Assembly: GCA_946885765.1 (NCBI GenBank)
Contig: CAMPHD010000260.1
Coordinates: 1 to 5,292 of the forward strand
Source of the DNA: an uncultured Thalassospira sp.
GTDB taxonomy: Bacteria; Pseudomonadota; Alphaproteobacteria; Rhodospirillales_A; Thalassospiraceae
Direction: 5' to 3'
Length of the DNA: 5,292 nucleotides
A program made the translations under genes and the position numbers. How positions within the stretch are numbered: position 1 is the first letter of the stretch; every line of letters begins with the position of its first letter. This document shows positions 1-5,292 of this stretch, piece after piece. The notes beneath the pieces were generated by a model. The model was not told the origin of the DNA, did no database searches, and saw nothing but the letters and a program-made list of their open reading frames with translations.

Positions 1-11
1 GGCGGGTTGCC

Positions 12-1526
12 ATGAATTACATGCTGGAAATTCTGGGTGGATTTAGCGCCCTTGCCTCGCCGGAAGTATTGTCCTATATGATCATCGGCTTTTTGATCGG
101 GACGTTCTTTGGTGCCGTACCCGGTCTGACATCGGTTCTTGCCATTGCCCTCCTATTGCCGATCACCTATAGCCTTGATGTCGTTCCCGCCCTTGTCATG
201 TGCGCTTCCATCTTCATGTCGGGCATGTATGCAGGCTCAATCACAGCAACGACGATCAACATACCCGGCGCACCATCATCGATGATGACCTCGATCGAGG
301 GTTATGCATTGATGAAAAAAGGCCAAGGTGCAAACGCGCTTGGTCATGCCGCCCTTGGATCAATGATCGGCGGTGTTGTCGGTGCGTTGCTTTTAATCGC
401 ACTGACACCGGTCGCCGCAAAGGTTTCGCTTCTGATCCAGACCCCAGGCAAGTTTTCGCTTATTCTGTTTGCCTTGGTTGTGATTGTGATTTCACAGCGC
501 GATGCGATTGCCAAAGGCACGGTTGCCACCTTGTTGGGCATTATGATTGCCACGATCGGTATTGATGTCATGCAGCCGATTGCTCGATTTAACTTTGGCA
601 CGGAAACACTGGTCGAAGGTATCGACATGATGCCGCTGATCATCGGGACTTTTGCCATAAGCGAGATCCTGTATCAGGCGCAGCAAAGTCGCGATCCATT
701 GACAATTGACGCCAACACCAGAAATCTGGCACCAATCCGCCGCAGGGACTTCCTGCCAAGCTGGCACGAAATCCGCGAAATCGGGTTTTTTACATATCTG
801 AAAAGCGCATTGATCGGATACTTTATCGGCGTCCTTCCGGGTGCCGGTGGATCAATGGCGGCCTTTGTCTCCTATGCCGAAGCCATGCGCAAATCCAAAA
901 AACCCGGTGAATATGGCAAAGGTTCGCGCGAAGGCATTGCCGCGGCTGAAACCGCGAACAATTCCATGTGCGGCGGGGCGTTTGTGCCGATGTTGATGTT
1001 CGGTATTCCGGGTGATCCGACAACGGCAATCGTGCTGGGTGTGTTGATTATCAACGGCCTTCAGCCTGGGCCACGGCTTCTGGATACACAACTCGACCTT
1101 ATTGCACCGATGTTTGCGTCCCTTCTGATCAGTGCATTGATACTTATTCCACTGACGCTGTATTTGCTGGGTCCCTATTTCGTTAAAATCGTGTCGATCC
1201 GCAAGGCACTGCTTTATTCTTGCATTGCAGTCGTTGCTTTGGTTGGAAGCTACGTTGCGACCTATTCCCCGTTCCAGATGATGCTGGCACTTGTTTTCGG
1301 GATTCTGGCATTTTTCCTGCGCAAACAGAATTATCCCACCGTCACCTTGCTGTTGGGCTTTATTCTGGGGCCGGATCTTGAACAGTATCTGAGACGGGCA
1401 TTGTCGTTAAACGACGGAAATCCCCTAACATTCCTGACCAGTCCGGACAGTCTTTTCTTCCTCGCCCTGACGGTGGTCTTTTTCTACTTCATGGTCATCC
1501 GCGTACCAAAAACACCAAAAATCTGA
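12..1526 (+). CDS. tctA: Tripartite tricarboxylate transporter (TTT) permease, TctA family
   Basis: Large membrane subunit of a TctABC-type secondary transporter, which takes up a carboxylate delivered by a periplasmic TctC-type binding protein, driven by an ion gradient. The protein has 504 residues, the usual length for TctA, and is mostly hydrophobic with about a dozen likely membrane segments. Family motifs occur in two related halves: GAVPGLT (34-40) with the stretch AGSITATTINIPGAPSS (74-90) and SIEGYALMKKG (94-104), then GVLPGAGGSMAA (273-284) with REGIAAAETANNS (306-318), FGIPGDPTTAIVLG (330-343) and GLQPGP (349-354). A hydrophilic linker lies at about 222-256. The first ATG has only a weak G-rich site (GGCGGG, 1-6) before it; Met4 is an alternative start. 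TctB and TctC partners are not visible and could lie upstream of the window. The substrate (citrate, another di/tricarboxylate, or an aromatic acid) cannot be told from the sequence. Family assignment is firm; the symbol is family-level only. Confidence 0.95.
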   Translation: MNYMLEILGGFSALASPEVLSYMIIGFLIGTFFGAVPGLTSVLAIALLLPITYSLDVVPALVMCASIFMSGMYAGSITATTINIPGAPSSMMTSIEGYALMKKGQGANALGHAALGSMIGGVVGALLLIALTPVAAKVSLLIQTPGKFSLILFALVVIVISQRDAIAKGTVATLLGIMIATIGIDVMQPIARFNFGTETLVEGIDMMPLIIGTFAISEILYQAQQSRDPLTIDANTRNLAPIRRRDFLPSWHEIREIGFFTYLKSALIGYFIGVLPGAGGSMAAFVSYAEAMRKSKKPGEYGKGSREGIAAAETANNSMCGGAFVPMLMFGIPGDPTTAIVLGVLIINGLQPGPRLLDTQLDLIAPMFASLLISALILIPLTLYLLGPYFVKIVSIRKALLYSCIAVVALVGSYVATYSPFQMMLALVFGILAFFLRKQNYPTVTLLLGFILGPDLEQYLRRALSLNDGNPLTFLTSPDSLFFLALTVVFFYFMVIRVPKTPKI

Positions 1527-1544
1527 TCTATTGATTGCCGAACT

Positions 1545-1587
1545 TGCCACCTTCCTCATATCCCTCCCGGGGCGGGTGGCATTTTTT
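1545..1587 (+). terminator. Probable Rho-independent terminator after the TctA-family gene
   Basis: TGCCACC (1545-1551) pairs perfectly with GGTGGCA (1575-1581) and is followed at once by six T residues (1582-1587). The stem can extend inward past a G-U pair and one mismatch by CCTC (1554-1557) pairing with GGGG (1569-1572, including one G-U), leaving a loop of about 11 bases. It lies 18 bases after the stop codon of the permease gene. It would end or attenuate transcription before the AEC gene. Confidence 0.7.
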
Positions 1588-1625
1588 CATCCCGGATTTC
1601 AAAAGCACCCGGATCAGGAAATACA
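1588..1625 (+). promoter_or_regulatory. Short leader of the AEC gene with CCCGGAT direct repeats and RBS
   Basis: Only 38 bases separate the upstream T-run from the AEC start codon. They hold CCCGGAT twice (1591-1597 and 1608-1614), 17 bp apart, and a good ribosome binding site AGGA (1616-1619) six bases before ATG, which supports the chosen start. I see no convincing -35/-10 pair in this stretch, so transcription may come from a promoter overlapping the terminator or by read-through. The repeats could be a small operator or chance; the ribosome site is the firm part. Confidence 0.4.
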
Positions 1626-2564
1626 ATGCTGCTGAACCTTATTGATCAGCTCGGACCGATTTTTCTGCTGGTTGCGGCAGGTTTTGTCCTCGCTAAAATC
1701 GGGTTGATCGGGGCGACCGCGATTGACGGGCTGACCAAGATGACGTTCTGGACGCTCATCCCGGCAACATTATTTCTGACAATCTCGGCAAACCGGGTCT
1801 CCGAACTGTTCAACTTATCCATCTGGATTGCCTATTACGGTGCGGTAGCCCTCACCGCGATTTCCGTTTTCGTTTTGTTGAGAGCAGGCAAAAAAAACAG
1901 CACACCCGAAGCCATTGTTCTGGCCTTTGGTGCAATATTTTCCAATATCGGCATGCTGGGCATTCCGGTTGTTGATATCCTGTTCGGGCATGAAGGATTG
2001 CTCGTACTGGCAACCATATTATGCATTCACGCCATCAGCCTTTTGACGTCAACCATCCTGCTTCTGGAATGGAGCCGCAACAGAACAGGAAATCCGGCAG
2101 CCATTCTTGGCAAAACCCTGCGCGCGCAAATATGCAATCCAATCATTATTGCCATTATCTGCGGCATCGTGGTTGCAGCTTCGGGCATTACCCTGCCGAC
2201 GGTTGCAATGACATTTTTCGGGATGCTCAAAGCTGCGATGCCGCCAATTGCACTGATGCTGATCGGTGCAGGAATCTACGGACAGAAATTGCGTGGAAAT
2301 CTGGGCACCAGCATAACCGGTGCGATTGCCAAAGTTTGCCTGATGCCTAGCCTTGTATTCCTAATTGGTACTGCATTGCATTTGCCACTCCGCACCCTAG
2401 CACCGGCTATCATGATTGCCGCACTACCCCCGGGGGTCAACTCTGTTCTGATGGCGTCAAGCTATGGGATTGCGCGTGAACGAACAGCAACAACAATGCT
2501 GGTTGCGACATTGTTGTCAGTTGTGGTCCTCCCTCTGCTCGCTTTTATGCTCGCCTTCAAATAG
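1626..2564 (+). CDS. AEC family (auxin efflux carrier / malonate-type) permease
   Basis: Inner-membrane secondary carrier of the AEC family, whose bacterial members include MdcF-type proteins linked to malonate and other organic anions. It has 312 residues, typical for the family, and about ten hydrophobic segments in two halves (roughly 9-28, 39-56, 66-86, 96-118, 124-147, then 170-188, 193-217, 230-252, 257-279, 289-311). The segment before the loop at about 148-168 (SRNRTGNPAAILGK) ends the first half. Family motifs are seen: FSNIGMLGIPVV (105-116), NPIIIAIICGIV (171-182), MPPIALMLIGAGI (205-217) and ALPPGVNSVLMASSYG (266-281). The start is supported by AGGA six bases upstream. The direction of transport and the substrate are unknown; the neighbouring TctA permease and ThDP enzyme suggest a carboxylate or 2-oxoacid, which is inference. 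Confidence 0.92.
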   Translation: MLLNLIDQLGPIFLLVAAGFVLAKIGLIGATAIDGLTKMTFWTLIPATLFLTISANRVSELFNLSIWIAYYGAVALTAISVFVLLRAGKKNSTPEAIVLAFGAIFSNIGMLGIPVVDILFGHEGLLVLATILCIHAISLLTSTILLLEWSRNRTGNPAAILGKTLRAQICNPIIIAIICGIVVAASGITLPTVAMTFFGMLKAAMPPIALMLIGAGIYGQKLRGNLGTSITGAIAKVCLMPSLVFLIGTALHLPLRTLAPAIMIAALPPGVNSVLMASSYGIARERTATTMLVATLLSVVVLPLLAFMLAFK

Positions 2565-2789
2565 GCAACCCGCGTCGATCATTGCGAGATGATGGAAACA
2601 GTACCCTACACCTAAAAGCCACCCGTAACTCTTTTCGATGATCCATCCTGTTTGGAAAGACTGCAATAATTGACAAAAAAACCGTGTTTCAGCACGCCGC
2701 CCATCTTTACGAGCGGGTTTAACCATGCTGAAATCCGGCCACGCGCAAAAGCGCCACCATAACAATGCGCCATCTTCAGGGAGCCCCAA
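2565..2789 (+). promoter_or_regulatory. Spacer and leader of the ThDP-enzyme gene: candidate promoter and RBS
   Basis: This 225-bp spacer separates the AEC gene from the ThDP-enzyme gene. A candidate extended -10 element reads TG (2662-2663), one base, then AATAAT (2665-2670), five of six matching TATAAT; no good -35 lies at the normal distance. A perfect TTGACA (2670-2675) also occurs but has no usable -10 about 17 bp downstream. An inverted repeat at 2687-2733 is listed separately. The ribosome site AGGGAG (2778-2783) lies six bases before ATG 2790 and decides that start. A weak ATCAT/ATGAT hairpin near 2579-2594 lacks a T-run, so I see no clear terminator for the AEC gene. The promoter is tentative; the ribosome site is strong. 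Confidence 0.4.
2687..2733. repeat. 8-bp perfect inverted repeat in the leader of the ThDP-enzyme gene
   Basis: TTTCAGCA (2687-2694) is the exact reverse complement of TGCTGAAA (2726-2733), with 31 bases between. Inside, CCGC (2697-2700) can pair with GCGG (2713-2716), so a two-tier stem can be drawn. There is no T-run after it, so it is not a standard terminator. It lies shortly downstream of the candidate -10 at 2665-2670, where a repressor site or a structured leader could act. Function is inference. Confidence 0.45.
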
Positions 2790-4457
2790 ATGTCTAATAC
2801 CGCGGAAATGCGTCACGGCGGACGCATACTGGTCGATCAACTTGCCCTTCACGGCTGCGAACGGGTTTATCTTGTTCCCGGTGAAAGCTATCTGGCTGTT
2901 CTTGATGGTCTGGTAGACCATCCCGATATCGACCCGATCATCTGCCGTCAGGAAGGCGGTGCCGCCATCATGGCCGAAGCATGTGGCAAACTGACCGGAA
3001 AGCCCGGCATCTGCATGGTCACGCGCGGTCCGGGTGCAACCAATGCATCGGCAGGTGTGCATGTCGCCCATCAGGACAGCACCCCGATGATCCTTCTGGT
3101 CGGGCAGATCGGACGGGACATGGTCGACCGCGAAGCATTCCAGGAAGTCGACTATCGCAAGATGTTCGAACCGCTTTGCAAGTGGGTCGCCCAGATCGAT
3201 GACATCAACCGCATCCCTGAATATATCAGCCACGCTTACCATATCGCGACCTCTGGCCGCCCCGGACCGGTGGTACTTGCCCTTCCGGAAGACATGCTGT
3301 CCTCTTCAGCCGAAGTTGCTGATGCCAAACCCTATGTCCCGATCGAAGCCAAAACCGCCCCCGAAGATATCGCCCGTTTCCACGGCGCACTGGCAGATGC
3401 AAAACAGCCAATCATGATCGTTGGTGGTGGTGGATGGACCGCAGAAGCCACCGAAAACCTTAAATCGTTTGCAAAACGAAACAATGTTGCAATAGCCACC
3501 AGCTTCCGCTGTCAGGATTACATCCCGAACACGCACAGCCATTTCATTGGCGATGTCGGCATCGGGATCAATCCGGAACTCGCGAAATTCATTCGCGAAA
3601 GCGACCTTGTGATCCTTGTCGGGTCGCGCATGGGGGAAATGACCAGTAGCGGTTACAGTCTGCTTGAAATTCCCTGCCCGACACAGAAACTGATCCACGT
3701 CTACGCAGGCCCCGATGAACTAGGCCGTGTTTATCGCCCTGATATCGCGATCAATGCATCCCAACGGTCGTTTATCCGCGCCATCGCCATGATGGAACCA
3801 GTAGACGGAAGTGGACGGGAAGAACAGATTGAAACAGCCCACGCTTCATATCTGAAATTCTCGACCCCGCTTGATACACCGGGCGATGTAAAGATGGCGC
3901 ATGTTGTCGCACAGCTTCGCGAAATCCTGCCCGAAGAAGCGATTGTGACCAACGGGGCCGGCAACTATGCAGCCTTCCTGCATCGCTTCTTCCGGTATGG
4001 CAAATATCGCACCGAACTCGCACCGACTTCGGGCTCGATGGGGTATGGCCTTCCTGCATCTGTGGCCGCCAAGCTAACCCATCCGGACCGGCCATCAATC
4101 TGCCTTGCCGGTGACGGATGCTTTTTGATGCACGGTCAGGAATTCGCAACGGCAGTTCAGTATGGTGCGAACATCATCGTGATAGTGGTTAATAACGGTA
4201 TGTTCGGCACCATCCGAATGCATCAGGAACGCAATTATCCCGGTCGCGTTTCGGGCACTCAACTACATAACCCGGACTTCGCGGCCTACGCCGTTGCCTT
4301 TGGCGGACATGGGGAAACCGTCACTAGAACCGAGGATTTCGAACCAGCCTTTGAACGTGCCATGAATTCGGGGAAACCGGCAATTATCGAGATACAGGTT
4401 GATCCGCAGGCATTAACGCCGATCAAGACACTAGATCAAATCCGCGCGGGCAGTTGA
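2790..4457 (+). CDS. Thiamine-diphosphate-dependent enzyme, acetolactate-synthase-like large subunit
   Basis: Cytoplasmic ThDP enzyme of the AHAS / 2-oxoacid decarboxylase superfamily, 555 residues, full length, with the three usual domains. The N-terminal pyrimidine-binding domain (about 7-175) has the catalytic glutamate E55 in RQEGGAA (53-59) and TRGPGATN (78-85). The central Rossmann-like domain (about 190-335) has VGGGGW (211-216) and DLVILVGSRMGEMTS (272-286). The C-terminal domain has SGSMGYGLPA (414-423) and the ThDP/Mg motif GDG (441-443), 24 residues, then NN (468-469). The start is supported by AGGGAG six bases upstream. It differs from true acetolactate synthase: no regulatory small-subunit gene is adjacent, and the conserved Trp of AHAS (in the GMVRQWQ-type segment after NN) is aligned with H478 in FGTIRMHQ (472-479). 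It probably acts on a 2-oxoacid, by carboligation or decarboxylation, but the substrate is unknown. General misannotation as IlvB is likely. The carboxylate permeases upstream fit a catabolic role, which is inference. Confidence 0.92.
   Translation: MSNTAEMRHGGRILVDQLALHGCERVYLVPGESYLAVLDGLVDHPDIDPIICRQEGGAAIMAEACGKLTGKPGICMVTRGPGATNASAGVHVAHQDSTPMILLVGQIGRDMVDREAFQEVDYRKMFEPLCKWVAQIDDINRIPEYISHAYHIATSGRPGPVVLALPEDMLSSSAEVADAKPYVPIEAKTAPEDIARFHGALADAKQPIMIVGGGGWTAEATENLKSFAKRNNVAIATSFRCQDYIPNTHSHFIGDVGIGINPELAKFIRESDLVILVGSRMGEMTSSGYSLLEIPCPTQKLIHVYAGPDELGRVYRPDIAINASQRSFIRAIAMMEPVDGSGREEQIETAHASYLKFSTPLDTPGDVKMAHVVAQLREILPEEAIVTNGAGNYAAFLHRFFRYGKYRTELAPTSGSMGYGLPASVAAKLTHPDRPSICLAGDGCFLMHGQEFATAVQYGANIIVIVVNNGMFGTIRMHQERNYPGRVSGTQLHNPDFAAYAVAFGGHGETVTRTEDFEPAFERAMNSGKPAIIEIQVDPQALTPIKTLDQIRAGS
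2904..2922 (+). repeat. Perfect 8-bp hairpin with 3-base loop inside the ThDP-enzyme gene
   Basis: GATGGTCT (2904-2911), loop GGT (2912-2914), then AGACCATC (2915-2922). It covers codons 39-45 (DGLVDHP) and lies about 115 bases after the start codon. There is no T-run after it. It may be a chance product of coding or an mRNA structure early in the message. Confidence 0.5.
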
Positions 4458-4475
4458 TCTGCGAAGCTATGAAAT

Positions 4476-4516
4476 ATGGCGAGATCACTTACCGTTTGGC
4501 AAGGTGATTTCGCCAT
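4476..4516. terminator. Bidirectional terminator shared by converging genes, embedded in the nucleosidase 3' end
   Basis: The arm at 4476-4488 (ATGGCGAGATCAC) pairs over 13 positions with 4504-4516 (GTGATTTCGCCAT), with one G-U pair, around a 15-base loop in which two more T-A pairs are possible. On the plus strand it is followed by TTTT (4516-4519), 19 bases after the ThDP-enzyme stop; on the minus strand by ATATTTC, directly after the nucleosidase stop. The left arm contains the nucleosidase stop codon (4485-4487) and the right arm encodes its residues N207 to T211. It can end both transcripts, although both T-runs are short. Confidence 0.75.
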
Positions 4517-5135
4517 TTTCAAGTGCCTCTCGCAACTTGGCAACGGCTTCTGCAAGCTTTTCGTCAATGATATGCAAATAGGCTGTCCAATCCGAAAGCT
4601 TTTCTAGCTCTTCCTTGCCATCGGAAATCCCGCGCAAACCGATTAACGGCACATCAAACTTCTGGCAAACGCGCAGAATGGCATAGGTTTCCATATCGAC
4701 CATATCGGCATCAATCGCATCATACGCGATGCCCGAAACAACGTTTGCGCCAGTAGACAACCTTGCTTCCGGTACACCAGGAATACGGTGGGGCATTTCC
4801 AGAACAGCTGGAAGATTAAGATAGGGCGTAATCCCCTTCTCGAAACCAAGCACCGAGCAATCCATATCGCGGTAAGATACGGACGTTGCCTGATAGACCT
4901 CCGCCTGCTCAAGTGTACGCGAACCTGCCGACCCAAGGGTTACCACCAGATCGGGCAAATCGCCCGCCAATTTCAGTTCCGTCAAGGCTGCGCTCAGATT
5001 AATTGCCGCCTCAACCGGACCGATGCCGATCATCAGTGGCTTGAACAGTTTTTCAAGATGAGGGCCATATTCCTGATTTGCCGCCATGGCGAACAGTACA
5101 TTGGTTCCGGCAAAATCATGAAGATATCCGCGCAT
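4485..5135 (-). CDS. mtnN: 5'-methylthioadenosine/S-adenosylhomocysteine nucleosidase
   Basis: Cytoplasmic nucleosidase of the MTAN / PNP-UDP phosphorylase superfamily. It cleaves methylthioadenosine and S-adenosylhomocysteine to adenine plus methylthioribose or S-ribosylhomocysteine, clearing by-products of SAM use. The 216-residue protein shows the family landmarks: FAMAANQEYG (15-24), with E22 matching the E. coli Glu12 position; GIGPVEAA (37-44); GSAGS (68-72); YRDMD (88-92) where E. coli has YHDAD; DMVDMET (144-150), with E149 matching Glu174; and RGISD (168-172), with D172 the likely general acid (Asp197 in E. coli). It is somewhat shorter than the E. coli enzyme because little sequence lies between the first motif and GIGP. 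The start has AGGTG (5140-5144) four bases upstream; Met17 would be a poorer start. It converges on the ThDP-enzyme gene and shares its terminator. Its tRNA neighbour upstream suggests ordinary chromosomal context. Confidence 0.93.
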   Translation of the reverse strand: MRGYLHDFAGTNVLFAMAANQEYGPHLEKLFKPLMIGIGPVEAAINLSAALTELKLAGDLPDLVVTLGSAGSRTLEQAEVYQATSVSYRDMDCSVLGFEKGITPYLNLPAVLEMPHRIPGVPEARLSTGANVVSGIAYDAIDADMVDMETYAILRVCQKFDVPLIGLRGISDGKEELEKLSDWTAYLHIIDEKLAEAVAKLREALENGEITLPNGK

Positions 5136-5237
5136 ATCCCACCTATCTCATCTGCGATTAATTCGGCTGCAGATTAATGATCAGGGCACGCTTTACCAGC
5201 CCTTATTTAGGCAGATTTGAAAACATTCCGGAGAAAA
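5136..5237 (-). promoter_or_regulatory. Upstream region of the nucleosidase gene with direct repeats
   Basis: These 102 bases separate the tRNA from the nucleosidase start. On the plus strand CTGCGATTAAT (5152-5162) and CTGCAGATTAAT (5167-5178) form a near-identical direct repeat about 15 bp apart; because ATTAAT is itself palindromic, the pair also reads as an inverted repeat. A weak hairpin AGGGC/GCCCT lies at 5183-5203. The Shine-Dalgarno AGGTG is at 5140-5144. I do not see a convincing -35/-10 pair, although a promoter must exist here unless the gene is read from the tRNA promoter. Role of the repeats is unknown. Confidence 0.35.
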
Positions 5238-5292
5238 TGGCGCACCCGACAGGATTCGAACCTGTGGCCTTTGCCTTCGGAGGGCAACGCTC
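5238..5292 (-). tRNA. tRNA-Arg (anticodon CCG), 3' part, cut by the window edge
   Basis: Read on the minus strand, the window edge enters in the D-arm side (GAGCG), then comes the anticodon stem TTGCC (5283-5287) with GGCAA (5271-5275) around the seven-base loop CTCCGAA. The anticodon CCG (5278-5280) reads the arginine codon CGG. The T arm is ACAGG, loop TTCGAAT, CCTGT, and the 3' acceptor strand CGGGTGC is followed by discriminator G and an encoded CCA (5238-5240). Roughly the first 20 or so bases of the gene lie outside the window. A TTTT run follows the CCA directly on the minus strand and may help termination. Confidence 0.93.

Noticed and set aside
200..565. 121-codon open frame within the TctA-family gene, with overlapping minus-strand frames
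   Set aside because: Cys/Arg/His-rich composition and complete overlap with a conserved membrane protein gene mark it as a shadow.
2670..2698. TTGACA at 2670-2675 as the -35 of a sigma-70 promoter
   Set aside because: The stretch 16-18 bases downstream reads GCACGCCG, with no resemblance to a -10 element; the extended -10 at 2662-2670 is the better candidate.
2725..2916. 63-codon open frame on the plus strand that starts inside the inverted repeat and overlaps the ThDP-enzyme start
   Set aside because: No ribosome site precedes its ATG, it overlaps the real gene by over 120 bases in another frame, and the peptide shows no leader-peptide features such as runs of a regulatory amino acid.
2517..3242. 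241-codon open frame on the minus strand spanning the AEC end and the ThDP-enzyme start
   Set aside because: It is antisense to two genes with clear family motifs, has no recognisable domain, and its composition (many Cys, His, Arg, Asp) is that of a shadow frame.
2790..4457. Assignment of the ThDP enzyme as biosynthetic acetolactate synthase IlvB
   Set aside because: No adjacent small subunit and the segment after the NN of the ThDP motif lacks the AHAS Trp; only the general family is supported.
4788..5177. 129-codon open frame on the plus strand opposite the nucleosidase
   Set aside because: It lies antisense to a well-supported gene and encodes no recognisable motif.
5238..5292. tRNA-Arg as an attachment site for an integrated element
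   Set aside because: tRNA 3' ends are frequent integration sites, but no integrase, repeated tRNA 3' end or composition shift is visible inside the window.

Overview
The window looks like a stretch of chromosome from a moderately GC-rich alphaproteobacterium. The short MTA/SAH nucleosidase resembles the alphaproteobacterial form, and codon use and gene style would fit a marine Rhodospirillales member such as Thalassospira. That placement is inference, not proof. There is no sign of phage, transposon, CRISPR or recent mobile DNA. I do not see a clearly new biological system here.

Layout from left to right: a TctA-type tripartite tricarboxylate transporter permease (12-1526, +); a probable Rho-independent terminator (1545-1587); an AEC-family (auxin efflux carrier / malonate-type) permease (1626-2564, +); a 225-bp spacer with a candidate extended -10 promoter and an 8-bp inverted repeat; a thiamine-diphosphate enzyme related to, but distinct from, acetolactate synthase (2790-4457, +); a strong hairpin shared by two converging genes (4476-4516); the nucleosidase gene (4485-5135, -); a 102-bp spacer with direct repeats; and the 3' part of tRNA-Arg with anticodon CCG (5238-5292, -), which runs off the right edge.

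The three plus-strand genes suggest a small carboxylic-acid locus: two unrelated families of organic-anion permease and one enzyme of the 2-oxoacid-carboligating/decarboxylating type. The substrates cannot be read from the sequence. The TctA permease needs TctB and a periplasmic TctC-type binding protein, neither of which is in the window; they may lie just to the left. The terminator after the TctA gene and the spacer before the ThDP enzyme suggest up to three transcription units rather than one tight operon. The minus-strand nucleosidase and tRNA are housekeeping functions unrelated to the carboxylate genes.
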